DNA from: Hexactinellida sp. DTS-2022
Taxonomy: Eukaryota > Porifera > Hexactinellida
Direction of reading: 5' to 3'
NCBI GenBank assembly: GCA_028753945.1
Contig: JAPNXP010000013.1
Location: 4,651,501-4,715,500 of the forward strand
Length of the DNA: 64,000 bases
How positions within the stretch are numbered: the stretch's first letter is position 1; every line of letters starts with the position of its first letter. Positions 1-11,276 of the stretch are shown here, in pieces. Position numbers and translations under genes: made by a program. The notes under the pieces are model-generated. The model worked only from the letters and a program-made list of their open reading frames with translations. It did no database searches and was not told the origin of the DNA.

Positions 1-1331
1 AAGGTGCCCATCATGAGGTCGATCTCCTTCAGGTCGCAGCCCCAGTACTCCACCACACCCCTGCCAGTGGGACCCATGGCCCCGATGCTGTGCGCCTCGT
101 CCAGCCAGATGTAGAACTTGTACTTGTGCTTGAGAGCGATCAGAGCCGGGATGTACGAGATGGTGCCCTCCATGCTGTAGATGCCCTCCACTATAACTAT
201 TATCTTCTTCCAAGGTCTCCGGGTCTTCGGCTGTCCATCAATCACAGCCTACAAACGGTACAGACTATAAAATACTCAGTTTGATACTACATATACCAAT
301 GTACTCACTTTACGTAGCTTCTTTTCAAAATCCGTCATGTCGTTGTGGCGGAAAGATTGCACTTTTGCCCCGGACAACTTGGCGCCTAGGACTATGGATA
401 CGTGGTTTAGCTCGTCACTCAGCAGGAGACATCCTTTGCCTAGCAACGCTGGAATGTTACCAGCATTTGTCATGAATCCCATTCCGAAGATAACCGCGTC
501 TTCTTTGCTGAGGAATTCCGCAATCAAACTTTCGAGTTCTGAGTGCAGTTGGATGGTGCCCACCTCCCCTCTGGGAGAGCCCAGGCTCAGTCCGTTCTTC
601 TCAACCGCGGCTTTTGACGCCTCGGCACACGGGCCTTTGTTTTGGGCAAATCCTAAAATGTAACATAGGTAGGTATATATAGAAATGTATATTAAAATTA
701 TATACAAAGTAAATAAACGCCAGTGAACTAGTACATTACCATTTTATTATACTACTTAGTGTAACAGATTGTACTATGTAAAGTAATACTTTTACTTCTA
801 GTATATTGTAAACTGAGATACATGCCATACGGGAGTTACTGTATTATGTTACCAAACCAAGCAAGTACAGCTTTCGAACTAACCTAAGTAATTGTAAGAA
901 CCGAAGTTGAGAGCTCGTATCTTCCTTCCCGTAAGTTTGTAATCCAGATGGAACTGGGAAATCCTTTTTCTCTCCATAATTTCTATCTCTGGGCCTGGAA
1001 TCGAACTCAATGGTCTATTTATGGTGTCCGAAGCGACTATGAAAATTGAACGATAATAATATGCGGTAAAACCATCGAAAAGAGGTTGGATTTTAGCATC
1101 TAGATTCTTCTGTGTGTCTGTTTTGGAGTCGTATGTTAGAAATCCAAAATATCGAAGGATATCACGAAAATAAACAGCCACGAATATAATTCCAAAATTT
1201 ATTAATGTTATGGATACTAAGAAATAAGAGACTCTCACTATGAGCTGTCTTATTATTTTGGGCACTTTCACAGTCTTTGACTGATTATTGCTTTTCCCAT
1301 GTATATGCGCATTGGTCTGTGTCTTTTCCAT
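1..1331 (-). CDS. SPTLC2: Serine palmitoyltransferase subunit 2-like, copy A (3' end outside window)
   Basis: This is a PLP-dependent alpha-oxoamine synthase; with SPTLC1 it condenses serine and palmitoyl-CoA at the ER, the first step of sphingolipid synthesis. Three exons are visible with GT..AG ends: 884-1331 (ATG at 1331; a hydrophobic segment near residues 33-56 looks like the membrane anchor, and the exon ends in the family motif NFGSYNYLG), 309-652 (GFMTNAGN and LSDELNH motifs) and <1-248 ([16 protein letters not shown]). The sequence stops at the GTF that should precede the PLP-lysine motif, so the catalytic lysine lies off the left edge. Exon 3 is almost identical to that of copy B while exons 1 and 2 have diverged. 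The family is clear; whether it is orthologous to SPTLC2 or SPTLC3 cannot be told. Confidence 0.9.
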
Positions 1332-2641
1332 TGGAAAGAAATGAATCGAAAGCTTACATAAATATTTACCTAACTAAAATATAATAAATCAATGTAATCA
1401 TTATATATTAGTCTGAGGTAAGGTGATCAGATCACGTGTTTATGTGCAGCCATTGCTTTAGGAACATTCTATCATGAAGCATGAACATTTCATGTACCTA
1501 CTGGCATTAGGAATCCATTTTATTCAACTACGCACCTGTATTTGGTAGAGCTAATCAGTTGAGGATTCCTAAAAGTTGTTAGGGATTTTAAAATAATATT
1601 ATTAAGTCACAAATATGTTGAGCGAGTTTAACATTTGTAATATGAAATACGCCCTCGAGAAAGTATCCATAACTTTTATGATTAGTCACTGAAGCCAGTA
1701 GTCCGTTCTAATATAATTGTTCGTTCTTCTGTTATAAAATTTAGAATGATACAAAATCTTATAAACTACGTATTAAAATAGAACACATCAAACACATTTG
1801 TTCTAGATCCGTGTGGGCTGTACAATTATCGTTTATTTTGCTTAGTAACCCTAACTAATAACCGGTTATTACATGTAACATTTCAGTCCTGCAAGATTAT
1901 TTTGAGAATTCGCCCAACGTGATTCTGTATCTTTAATGTAAATAACATTATACAATCGTCATCTATGTAAGCATAGCTATGATGTAAGGTAATTAAATTC
2001 TTACTCAGTAAATATTCCAAATGATTCAAAAATGCAAGAAATGAATACTAGGTTTATATAAGATAACAAATTCGTTTATAAGTTGCAAAGTAAATGGCTT
2101 TCGAAAATAATTTATGTGAGGTAAACATACAATTAATTTCTTGCATTTTTGAAGATTTTGGAAAATTATTAATACAAAAATTATACTATTATTATACGAT
2201 CATCAAATGATGATTTTTGAATGGAGTTTATAGGGAAAATCAATAGCCTCGGTTGGCAACCTCTCAAATTAATCTTATTAGAGGTTTGAAATTTAAATCA
2301 TAGCATTATCGAATGCTATGTTTAAATGCAATCCTAACTAAGCAAATACGTAAATAATATTTCTACAGCTCACACGAATCTAGAACAAGTTTCTTTTGCG
2401 CCACCTTAATCTATAGCTCAATTTAAAGTGGAAGGACTGATTCTAAATACTCAAATGTTTAATGAATACAACAATAACAAACATCTATATGAAACTATAG
2501 ATAAGAGTTCACAACTAGTTCAAGGATTAATGAATAATAAGATAAAATAACACAAAATATGTGGATTACAAACTAAAGTAGAAGCTAAATTGTAGAAAAA
2601 ATACAATAAATTAATAATCATCTTTAGATGACACGAAATAA
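1332..2641. other. Intergenic between SPT copies
   Basis: About 1.3 kb of AT-rich sequence with no convincing open frame, RNA gene or paired terminal repeats. It should contain the promoter of copy B's upstream neighbour and the 3' UTR of copy B, but I see no distinct motif. Confidence 0.5.
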
Positions 2642-4504
2642 TCACTGTTCAGATGATAATCTGTTCCTAATTTGCTCGTGAGGAGTCAAATAAGGTATTG
2701 GGGGTATGGGCTTATTCTTCAGGAACGCAATACCAAAAATATTACCCATATCATCCAGGATACGCAGGCAGTAGTCAAGCATTTCCTTCGTGTGGGCAGC
2801 CGACACACAGAATCTCATCCTGCACTCCAGGAGCGGAGTCGCAGGGTACCCAACCACCACTATTCCTACCCCCATTCGTAGGAACAAACTGGATATCAGC
2901 TCCAGTTTGTTTGGCGTGAATGTGAGTAGCGGAACAACAGGAGAGTCGTCCCCTCCGAATATCACGTATCCTCTCTTGTAGAGCTCGTTTCTGAAGTAGC
3001 GCGTGTTCTCTGCCAGCTGTCGGATGCGCCTGGTTCCCTCGTTCGGGTACCGCTCGTCCCTCCCCATTATTATCCGCAGACTCGAGTAGATCTGCATGGC
3101 CACCCCCGGGGTCATGGCGGTCGCGTAGTTACTGTGGGACTGCTTGCGGATGTGCGAGACCACGGCTCGAGTTGACGCGATGTAACCGCCGTGTGCCCCG
3201 AAGCTCTTGGAGAAGGTGCCCATCATGAGGTCGATCTCCTTCAGGTCGCAGCCCCAGTACTCCACCACGCCCCTGCCAGTGGGACCCATGGCCCCGATGC
3301 TGTGCGCCTCGTCCAGCCAGATGTAGAACTTGTACTTGTGCTTGAGAGCGATCAGAGCCGGGATGTACGAGATGGTGCCCTCCATGCTGTAGATGCCCTC
3401 CACTATAACTATTATCTTCTTCCAAGGTCTCCGCGTCTTCGGCTGTCCGTCAATCACAGCCTACAAACGGTACAGAATAAGTGACAAATCTCAAACAAAT
3501 AAGAAATTCAGATAAATACCCTTTTCAGTTTCTTTTCCAAATCGTGCATATCATTGTGTTTGAAGGTTTTGATTGAGGTTCTTCCCAGCTTTGCTCCCAG
3601 GACTATGGATGCATGGTTTAGCTCGTCGCTCACCAAGAGAGAGCCTTTAGTTAATAAGGCCGGAAGGTTTCCAGCGTTTGTCATAAATCCCATTCCGAAA
3701 ATGACTGCTGCTTCTTTCCACAGAAACTCTGCAATCAGGGTCTCCAGGTTTATGTGCAGCTGGCAGGTGCCTAGCTCGCACCGGGGCGAACCCATGCCTA
3801 TTCCATACTTCTCAATCGCGGCTTTTGACGCCTCGGCACACGGCCCCTTGTTATCAGCAAATCCTAAATATACACTTGTTAAAACGAGGAATTACTTTAA
3901 CACCTTTTGTAATGTAATTTTCAGGAACTAGAAAGGCTATTTTTACCAAAAAATTCCTACGTAAAGCCGGCTTTTTAAATTGAAAATGTGTGGGCCAAAT
4001 TTCTAAGTAAGTCCATATACGAAAAGTATGAGGTAAAATAACTTAGAAAATCCGAAAAAACTTACCTAGATAGTTATAAGAACCGAAATTCAATGCCGTT
4101 TGGGTTTTGTCCAAATACTCAAATTGTGTCGAAAATATGTTTTTCCTTCTTCTCTGTTTGATTTCGACTACGGCGCTGGGAGCACACACCAGCGGCCTTC
4201 GGAAACAGGTTAAGAGCGGCATGAAAACGTTCCGGAAATAAAAACCAACATAACCGTCCAAACAAGATTGAATACCTGCTTTTATGTTTTTAGGTGTATC
4301 AATTGGAAAGTATAATTTGCTTTTTGGCAAAAATAAGTGTGCGAAATCCCTTGCATATCCAGCTGCGCATATAAACGCATATGTAATGCAAAACCGGGCG
4401 AGATACAAAATATGCATTTTAGGATAACTTTGACGAATCATTGGTTGGAAATCTCTTCGTTTATCTCTGTTCGGTTCAGCGCAATCATCCATCTTGGTAG
4501 CCAT
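2642..4504 (-). CDS. SPTLC2: Serine palmitoyltransferase subunit 2-like, copy B
   Basis: Complete three-exon tandem paralogue of copy A. Exons are 4066-4504 (ATG at 4504, a second ATG four codons later), 3520-3863 and 2642-3460; phases are consistent across both introns. The PLP-binding lysine lies in GTFSKSFGAHGGY in exon 3, preceded by [16 protein letters not shown] and followed by the conserved SPVVPLL and CVSAAHTKEML segments. The N-terminus has a hydrophobic stretch consistent with ER anchoring. Both copies have the same intron positions, so this is a DNA-level tandem duplication rather than a retrocopy. Exon 3 appears to have been homogenised with copy A. Confidence 0.93.
3911..4012. 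repeat. MITE family A, degraded copy in SPT-B intron 1
   Basis: It shares the stretch gtaattttcagg with the copy at 5511 and ends in a degraded form of the family-A terminus (ggccaa...ctaagtaagt). It lies inside the intron between SPT-B exons 1 and 2. Confidence 0.5.
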
Positions 4505-5801
4505 CGTTTCGCGTGTATTTAATTTATCATTTAATTATAGTCTAAATAGCTTGGTTTGCTATTATTGAATGAAACAAACAATGGAAGTATTAAATTTGGA
4601 TTACAATTGGGTACAATTATTTACAAAAGTTAGCATAGGATTTCAAAACTGGAGTTTACAGGAGTGTACATTCGTGTAATTTATTATATTGTCAGAATAA
4701 CTGTAGCATATTAATACAACGTGTTTGGTAAATTCATTTCTCACAAAATGACAGACATAAGTATTATCGTAAAATGGACTGAATCAATGCATACAAAAGC
4801 CAAAATTAAAATATTTTAATTGTTAATTTACAGACGAAATAGCAGACGCGTTCATTAAATAACTAAGAAATGTTTAATTAATTAACAATTTGATGATTTC
4901 TCCATTTCTCGTAAAATATTAGTAACAAGAAATAAACATTGATAATAATAGTTATACTGAAGTTAATATTAATTATAGATATTTTGCTTTTGCCCTCAAT
5001 TAAATTGGCTTATGAATATTCATTGCGAGGCTCCATATGTAATGACTATCTGTGAACTGGAAGGAATGTTTGAATGTTTGGCAATCATTTTAATCCCCAC
5101 ACATAGCATGCCACTTATACAGACGGACCAACCCAATACATAATACATAATAGTAATCCCATTAACTGTTATAAGAATTAAGTAAGTGAAGAGGAGTGTA
5201 AGATTCACAACATATTTTGAGGTAACAGAGTATGCAACAGATTCTGTGTCTCCATTACTTATCAAGATATTATTAAATATATCAATTTACAGTACATACA
5301 TAACTTTACTATCAAACTCATATTATGTGGGAGGAGATAGCAGCATCAAAGATAATAATTTAATTGTAAGTTTAAGGGATAATTGTGGGATATTTGAAAC
5401 TCCTCCCAAAAGGTCTGGAATCTTAACTTGGCATTTATATCAATTTTGAGATTATAATTTGCAGAAATAATTAATTAGATATGGAGATAAATCAGTAAAC
5501 ACATTCTAATGTAATTTTCAGGCCGGCGAGGTCGTATTAAAAAAATTCACCTTTGGTACGCCGAGTTTTTATATTGAAAGGTGTCGGCCGATATACAGTA
5601 AGCCCTAATTAAATCATACAAAATCGATTCCTAAAAGGCATGAGACATAAATAAAAGAATTAGAATATAAAAAGAAATTCGATACAAGAATTTGAAAAAA
5701 AAGAGAAAATTATAAAAACTAAAATAAATAATATAAATAAATTGTCTCTAGCGACCAATAAATAGCAAATATCTAATAGAATTCAAGTGAGTATAATTGT
5801 G
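4505..5801. other. Intergenic, SPT-B promoter side and transglutaminase 3' side
   Basis: AT-rich, with short overlapping open frames on both strands that show no domain similarity or coding-like composition. A family-A MITE fragment sits at 5511-5606. I see nothing else. Confidence 0.5.
5511..5606. repeat. MITE family A copy
   Basis: Non-autonomous inverted-repeat element remnant. Its right end (gaaaggtgtcggccgatata, then cagtaag) matches the right terminus of the more complete copy at 8332-8465. Confidence 0.6.
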
Positions 5802-7934
5802 TTAGTTTAGCCCAACGGCCGCTACAACACTGAGATCTGCCAGGGAGGAAGAGGGAGGGAGTTCTTTGCTATAAACAGTAATTATCATTTTGTGTCTGCC
5901 CTCTGTGAAGAACTTTAGATAATGTATTTCATTCACAGACTCGCCAGCCCCTAACTCTCCAACCACCAACTCGAATCCCTGAGTTGTACCCTTGATCCCG
6001 TGTCCAACTATCTCCACATCGTGCAGTGCGGTTTTCAGCGGGTTCTTAAACGAGAAGTTAAGGTTGAACGGCTCGTAAGCTCTCACTGTATCCGGAACTG
6101 ACACTTTAGGCACAGGCACAACAAAGTGGGATTTGCAGTCTCTCAGCACCTTCTGGTTAGTCTCTTTCAGCTGTACATACACGTAGGTCATTATGAATGG
6201 TTGGTCGTTCAGATATTCAATGTAATTCTGTGGAGTCAGAGAAAAGTCCATAGTAACCAAATCCCGAGCATGGAATTTCTTCCAGGGATGCTTGGCTTCG
6301 AATATCTTCTTTATAATCTTCCCATTGTGTCGCACCAGGAACGCTTTAGCCAGCACCATGGCCTGGAACAGCTGAGGCGAGGAATTCGAAACTTCAATGT
6401 GTCCAACGAACTCTTGTCCCACCGTCACGTCTTCAGCTAGAAACTCGATCAGAACTTTCTGGCTAATCACAGCCAGCTCCTGCGAAATACTTTTGCTGTG
6501 AGCCTTCTTGAAGCGGTCTCTCTCCTCGAAGGAACCCTCTGAGTATTTATAGAGTCCCGTTATGTCGCTGCTGTCGACCTTGCCCACTGCTTTAGTGGTA
6601 ATCCCCTTTCCCACGATGCTCGTGTCTCGGTAGATCTCTTTGAAGCTGCCGTCCAAATTCTTTATCAAGAATACGCGGTCAGCATTAACCCCTCCATAGA
6701 TACAAGCTGTGTCAAATGGAATTTCGATGCACCCCTCCTTGACAGCAGAGATGCTAGCAGGACCAATAATGGACCTCCCTGACTCGTGGGGAGTGGCGTC
6801 TATCGCCTGCCACCCGACCAGTGCCACCGCGTGTCCACTGGGAATAGAGTCAGCGAGGTCGGTTCTATTCAGCCATAGCTCAGTCCAAGTGTGAAAGTTC
6901 CAAATAAAGTCTCGGTTCTTCTCCTCTATCGGGTTGCCGTTCTGGTCCAGAAAGAAGTCCACCTGTAGATCTCCGGTATCTGTGAGCGCAGCAGCTACGT
7001 CATGCGCCGAATTGTAGTTCGTAACGGGGCGGGCGGGTATCCCTATGCCCCTCAGCAGCGAGCAGAGCACCCCCGAGAAGGCCCAGCATTGTCCGTAGCG
7101 AACTGAGTGGGAGGTCTTCAAGTATTCCTTCAGAATCGGGACCGTCCCCCTCCAGTACCCGGGGTCCGTGCCGTGTCCATAGTCCCCGCTCCACTTCCCG
7201 ACGAGGATCTTGTCCACCAGCCCCCTGGCCAGGAGCCTGGACACCTGCACCGGGCTGCAGAGCTGCTCGCGGGGCGCCTCGCTCTCTCGCAGCAGCCGCG
7301 AGAGCATCACCAGCACCGCCTCCTGGTGCTGCGCGAAGAACCATGGACGCGGCACCAGATTAGACAGCCACATAACCCCGCGGTCGTTTTGCACATACTC
7401 GCTGCGCTCCGCTTCGTTGTCCATAAACACCAGCTCGTCCTTGCTCCACGGGTTGAACACGACGAATATGGATAGTCTCGCGGTTAGGGTTATTTCCTCC
7501 AGCTCCGAGTCCTCTCTCGCAGGCGTCAGTCGCACCTGCAGCTTCTCGTAGAGGCCCACCGGCGTGGCGGGGGAGAGGGGCGCACGGGCCTTCAGGAGGA
7601 ACTTGCTGCTGGTCTCTACCTCGAATTCCAGCGGGAGAGTCTCCCCCTCTGAGAAGGCAAGCCAGGCCTCGGCTAGCTTCATCCGGGTGAGGTCAGTGTT
7701 GCGAGACTCTATGTTGAACTTGAGTGCAAACCCACGTCTGACAACCAAGTAGTCATTCTTTAGGAATTCGGTTGTGGACTTGTAGTCGGCAGTGTGGTGC
7801 AGCTTCTTGAGCTCGTCCAGGTCCAGACGCAGCTGAATGCTCTCCAGCTGCGCCTGCTGCTGGCGCTCCTTCTTCGTGCTGGGCGCGTAGGCCCCCGGCC
7901 GGCGGGCGCGGGACTTGCTCTGTCCGTTGCACAT
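5802..7934 (-). CDS. Transglutaminase (TGM/F13A family), intronless
   Basis: Calcium-dependent protein-glutamine gamma-glutamyltransferase that cross-links proteins through isopeptide bonds. The ATG at 7934 gives 710 residues, close to vertebrate TGMs; the frame extends 11 codons further upstream but has no ATG there. Order: N-terminal beta-sandwich, papain-like core, two C-terminal beta-barrels. Catalytic triad by position: Cys283 in RYGQCWAF, His348 in NFHTWTE, Asp379 in GWQAIDATP. The His-Asp spacing (31) is longer than the 23 known for TG2 because of an insert before GWQ. No signal peptide is visible. Vertebrate homologues have many introns whereas this is a single exon. The specific paralogue cannot be assigned. 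Confidence 0.93.
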   Translation of the reverse strand: MCNGQSKSRARRPGAYAPSTKKERQQQAQLESIQLRLDLDELKKLHHTADYKSTTEFLKNDYLVVRRGFALKFNIESRNTDLTRMKLAEAWLAFSEGETLPLEFEVETSSKFLLKARAPLSPATPVGLYEKLQVRLTPAREDSELEEITLTARLSIFVVFNPWSKDELVFMDNEAERSEYVQNDRGVMWLSNLVPRPWFFAQHQEAVLVMLSRLLRESEAPREQLCSPVQVSRLLARGLVDKILVGKWSGDYGHGTDPGYWRGTVPILKEYLKTSHSVRYGQCWAFSGVLCSLLRGIGIPARPVTNYNSAHDVAAALTDTGDLQVDFFLDQNGNPIEEKNRDFIWNFHTWTELWLNRTDLADSIPSGHAVALVGWQAIDATPHESGRSIIGPASISAVKEGCIEIPFDTACIYGGVNADRVFLIKNLDGSFKEIYRDTSIVGKGITTKAVGKVDSSDITGLYKYSEGSFEERDRFKKAHSKSISQELAVISQKVLIEFLAEDVTVGQEFVGHIEVSNSSPQLFQAMVLAKAFLVRHNGKIIKKIFEAKHPWKKFHARDLVTMDFSLTPQNYIEYLNDQPFIMTYVYVQLKETNQKVLRDCKSHFVVPVPKVSVPDTVRAYEPFNLNFSFKNPLKTALHDVEIVGHGIKGTTQGFELVVGELGAGESVNEIHYLKFFTEGRHKMIITVYSKELPPSSSLADLSVVAAVGLN

Positions 7935-8628
7935 TGCTAGATCTACCGGGGACCAAGGTATAAGCAAATCGCTTTAGTTACTTATAAGCGGAGTAAATTC
8001 AGGTACTTTATCAGTCTGGGGGGGGGGGGGATATAAATAACTTTGCAATTCGAACGTTAGGTAACAAATCCAAGGGGGGACATGCTTTTTATATTGCAAC
8101 ATGGTCAACAAAGTATGATATATAGAAGGGGCTGTCTAATTATCGCGAATTTGCGTTACATAACGGTGGAACGGCCATTAAGCATGCATTTCGATATAAC
8201 GGGAGTTCACTGTTTAGTAACTTCTGGAATTTGCTTTTATTAGTAGGGATCTCTAAGCTTACCTGCTGTACACTATAGATTCTAATTTCACATTTGAAAC
8301 TGTCCTTTCCCTATGCTAGAATAATAAGGGCTTACTTATATATTAGCCAACACCTTTCCAAAATATAAAAACCCGGCTTCGCAAAGGTGAAATTTGAAGT
8401 CAAAAATTACTTTTTGCCAGTGCCTGAAATTACGTTAGAAAGGTGTTCGCCGATATACAAGTAATTTCAAAAATATAATGCATAGCAGTACAGGGAATAT
8501 TCAATACCTCAGAGCATATACATAAGTACGATTCATAACATATCAAATAAGTACAACTGGGATCTAATATAACAAAGTGTGATATAAAGGCTTCTTGTTC
8601 ATTCAGTCACTGGGTTAGTAGTTAGGAG
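7935..8628. other. Intergenic, transglutaminase to RUNDC3-like
   Basis: Contains a run of about 13 G residues near 8018, upstream of the transglutaminase start, and the family-A MITE at 8332-8465. Otherwise featureless. Confidence 0.5.
8332..8465. repeat. MITE family A, best copy
   Basis: Terminal inverted repeats of about 28 bp: the left end reads cttacttatatattagccaa followed by cacctttc, and the right end is its inverse (gaaaggtgttcgccgatata then caagtaa). The interior carries cccggcttcgcaaag, also seen at 24115-24258. No coding capacity, so it is non-autonomous. It lies 3' of the RUNDC3-like gene. Confidence 0.75.
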
Positions 8629-9969
8629 CTAGTCATGTGAGTTACCGTTATGCTGGGAATAATCTAGGTTTATCATTCCTACTCTGTCCACGTGTTGTGT
8701 CTCAGTGGGCTCTGTGGTTGGTGTATCCATGGTATTAATAGGGTTCTCTTGAAGGAGTTCTAGAGGGGAGAGTGGCTCAGAACTGGGAGAGGTTTTAGCC
8801 AGCTTCTTGCGAATCGGATTCTCCTCGAGGGGTCTGCTCCAGAGGTCCGGGTCCTGCGGAACTTTCCCTGACGTGTAGGCTCCGAAACTAACGAAATCGC
8901 TGTTGACGTCATCTCTGTTATCAGCACTGTTCTGCGTGTGGTCCGACCCGCCTCGCATGAACGCGAGACTCGCGAGAGTGGGTATCCATGGTTTCTTGTC
9001 CTGGTGGTGGTGGCTCTCCCTGAGCGAGGCCTGCGTCTGGTCCAGCAGCCCCTGCAGCTCCAGGATTATCTGCTGCTTCTCGGAGCGATCAGCTGACAGC
9101 TCAGAGTTCTGCTCCTGCAGCGACTGAATCTCCTCGTCCTTGGAACGAATCATTTCTTCGTAGAACAGTTTCTGTTCCCGCTCCTTCCGTAGCAGCTCTG
9201 CTAGGTTGGAATCGTCGCGTAGGCTCGGATCTGCAAAGCGGGCCCTCTCGAGCTCGTCAGCTGCTCTGCTCTCAGCTGTCTGCGAGTATATAAGGTACGG
9301 AGAGAAGTTTATAACCAGGTTGAGCTCCCCTGGACACGAGAAGTCCTTCAGACACAGGAGAAAGTCAATCGAATTCAGACATTTGAAATTCTCGCCCAGA
9401 ATCTGACCGTCTTCTCCATCGAAACAGGAATCCGATTCGTAGTAATGCGAAATTAAACTGCGGTTAGCAGAGAGAACGCTGTAATATTCCGCGAATCTCT
9501 TCTCCAGCAGAGCCAGTCTGAGCCAGGCTCTGAACTTAGTGATGGGAGGCGACCCGACGCACATCTGCTCTATCGTCTGGACGGACTGCGTCTCGAGTTT
9601 CAGAAGCCGGAAGCTGTTGCCCGACTTCTTGAAGGAAGAGACGACTGTCCAGGGGGAGAAGGGCTCCTCGGGCCCAAACCAGGAGTTCTTCTTGTGCGGC
9701 AGAAGTCGATACAGAAACAGGTACTCAACTATAACGCAGAAGTTATTCAGATGCTCGTTGTCATCGAGAATACTCTGGAATGCAGAAGCGTCGACCAGCG
9801 ACTTTATACACATTCGACAGACGTCTATGAGGTTGTGCTTATGCACGTTGCATTGTGTTTGTTTTAAATATATCAGTTCGGACTGAGTGAGGGACCTCGG
9901 ACCGCTGCTTGGCGTTAGCAAGCCAGCCTCGTGGTTAGGCGTGCCGTTACGGATACTGTTCGTATCCAT
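8629..9969 (-). CDS. RUN-domain protein, RUNDC3-like, intronless
   Basis: 446 residues from an ATG at 9969. The N-terminal half looks like a RUN domain (roughly residues 45-225) with the segment FRAWLRLALLEKRFAEY, which closely matches RUNDC3A/B, followed by NFSPYLIYSQ at the domain end. A charged coiled-coil region (about residues 250-320, KEREQKLFYEEMIRSKDEE) and a Ser/Pro-rich tail follow, the same order as RUNDC3. RUN domains bind Rap/Rab-type GTPases and motors in vesicle traffic; in mammals RUNDC3A interacts with Rap2. No introns are seen, unlike vertebrate RUNDC3. Family assignment is good; orthology is inferred. Confidence 0.8.
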   Translation of the reverse strand: MDTNSIRNGTPNHEAGLLTPSSGPRSLTQSELIYLKQTQCNVHKHNLIDVCRMCIKSLVDASAFQSILDDNEHLNNFCVIVEYLFLYRLLPHKKNSWFGPEEPFSPWTVVSSFKKSGNSFRLLKLETQSVQTIEQMCVGSPPITKFRAWLRLALLEKRFAEYYSVLSANRSLISHYYESDSCFDGEDGQILGENFKCLNSIDFLLCLKDFSCPGELNLVINFSPYLIYSQTAESRAADELERARFADPSLRDDSNLAELLRKEREQKLFYEEMIRSKDEEIQSLQEQNSELSADRSEKQQIILELQGLLDQTQASLRESHHHQDKKPWIPTLASLAFMRGGSDHTQNSADNRDDVNSDFVSFGAYTSGKVPQDPDLWSRPLEENPIRKKLAKTSPSSEPLSPLELLQENPINTMDTPTTEPTETQHVDRVGMINLDYSQHNGNSHD

Positions 9970-10003
9970 CAGCTATTATAATCAAGTTATACATAAACTG
10001 AAT

Positions 10004-10196
10004 AGGGTCAAGTTCCTTCATTATGAACATTCAAGGGATCAAAATTGTTCATAATAGAGAGACTTTCATAATAAGCGAACTCAACTTAATACAAACCCTA
10101 TGTAAGTTGTTAAATTGGGACCATAGGGATTGTTCATAATAAAAAAACTTCATATTAACAAGACGAAAAGTTGTTCACAATAAGCAGGCCTGACTG
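10004..10196. repeat. MITE family N copy 1
   Basis: Inverted-repeat element built on the phrase ttgttcataataagc, ending in gcaggcctgactg before TA. The interior tatgtaagttgttaaattg is shared with the copy in the SYK-like intron 4 at 38731-38887. Confidence 0.65.
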
Positions 10197-10373
10197 TATT
10201 ACACTGCTCCTTATAATGTAGTTAGTTTCAAGCAAATGCTAGCTTGAGAGAGATTGTATTCTAAACAATAGCAATTTTGCTTTGTTTCGTAAAAATTAAT
10301 GTTCAATAATTAAGTTATGCAGTTATGCATTTTTAATTATTCATTTTTAAGGAAGTATTAAAAATTTAAAATA

Positions 10374-10537
10374 CAATGAACTCCCGTTATAACGAATATC
10401 CGGATATAACGAAATACCCACTTATAACGAAAAGGAGATTTTCCCCCAGAGCTCTAAATGCATGAATTTAATTATTATCCTCTTATAACAAAGGAATTTA
10501 CAGGTCCAAAGCACTTCGTTATAACTAGAGTTGAATG
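10374..10537. repeat. MITE family H copy 1
   Basis: Left end gaactcccgttataacgaat and right end cttcgttataactagagttg form degenerate inverted repeats. Nearly the same element is found at 43261-43397, including the interior ggagattttccc. Confidence 0.65.
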
Positions 10538-11027
10538 TAATTATTAGCTATGCATTTGTAGCAATATTTATAACGGAAAATGCTCAATCAAACTAAGAGA
10601 ACAATTCAAAACCTGCAAATAACGAATAACCGCATGCAAAAAACCCGTAAACTCTTATAGGGAACACCTCTAAAGAACGTATTATCACAAATGATTACAT
10701 TTACAGACGGCCTATAGGTTATAGTAATTAATTAAGGGTATAGCAGTATTTAAAGAGACAATACTGAATCAATAGTATAGTCAGTTGGAAGGTAGGAATG
10801 TATTATTCTTCACAATTCACATAATTATCAGAAACAATAAGTAAATATGGATGAGCTACATAGCCACTATTCATCAACTATGAAACCTTTTAGCAATAAA
10901 TTAAGGAATTTTTCCAAATGATTTCTTATAAACTGTTTAGGTAAATTCCCGAAAATCACCACCCTCCCTATGTCACACCTTTTGACTAATCATAATTATT
11001 ACAAAAATATAGTTAGTGGCTACCCCC

Positions 11028-11205
11028 AAGGAATTAGCCAGGAGCGCGAGACGCTACTTTTGGAGTATGATTTATATTATTAATTATTACCGTGAAAATT
11101 TGGAATCTTTTCCTATACCGCAACATTAATTTGTGATTTAGGCGTATGAAAATTGGATCAGACCGGGATTAGGAGCGTATTTACAAATGGCTGTATAATA
11201 CACTG
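11028..11205 (-). repeat. Repeat family O copy 1
   Basis: This stretch (caaggaattagccaggagcg through ggcgtatgaaaattggatca to the ggctgtata end) recurs in opposite orientation at 41073-41260. Terminal inverted repeats are not obvious. Confidence 0.65.
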
Positions 11206-11276
11206 GTTACCCCCTCCCTATAACGCAACTAGCGGGCATATATATTAATGAGATATAAGCTCAGCAGACAGCAGCA

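Larger units (their letters stand above)
9970..11276. other. Intergenic, RUNDC3-like promoter to IFT88 3' end
   Basis: Mostly repeats: family N at about 10004-10196, family H at about 10374-10537 and family O at 11028-11205. No coding signal seen. Confidence 0.6.

Noticed and set aside
7935-7967. Upstream extension of transglutaminase
   Set aside because: The frame is open but begins with TTG; the first ATG is at 7934.
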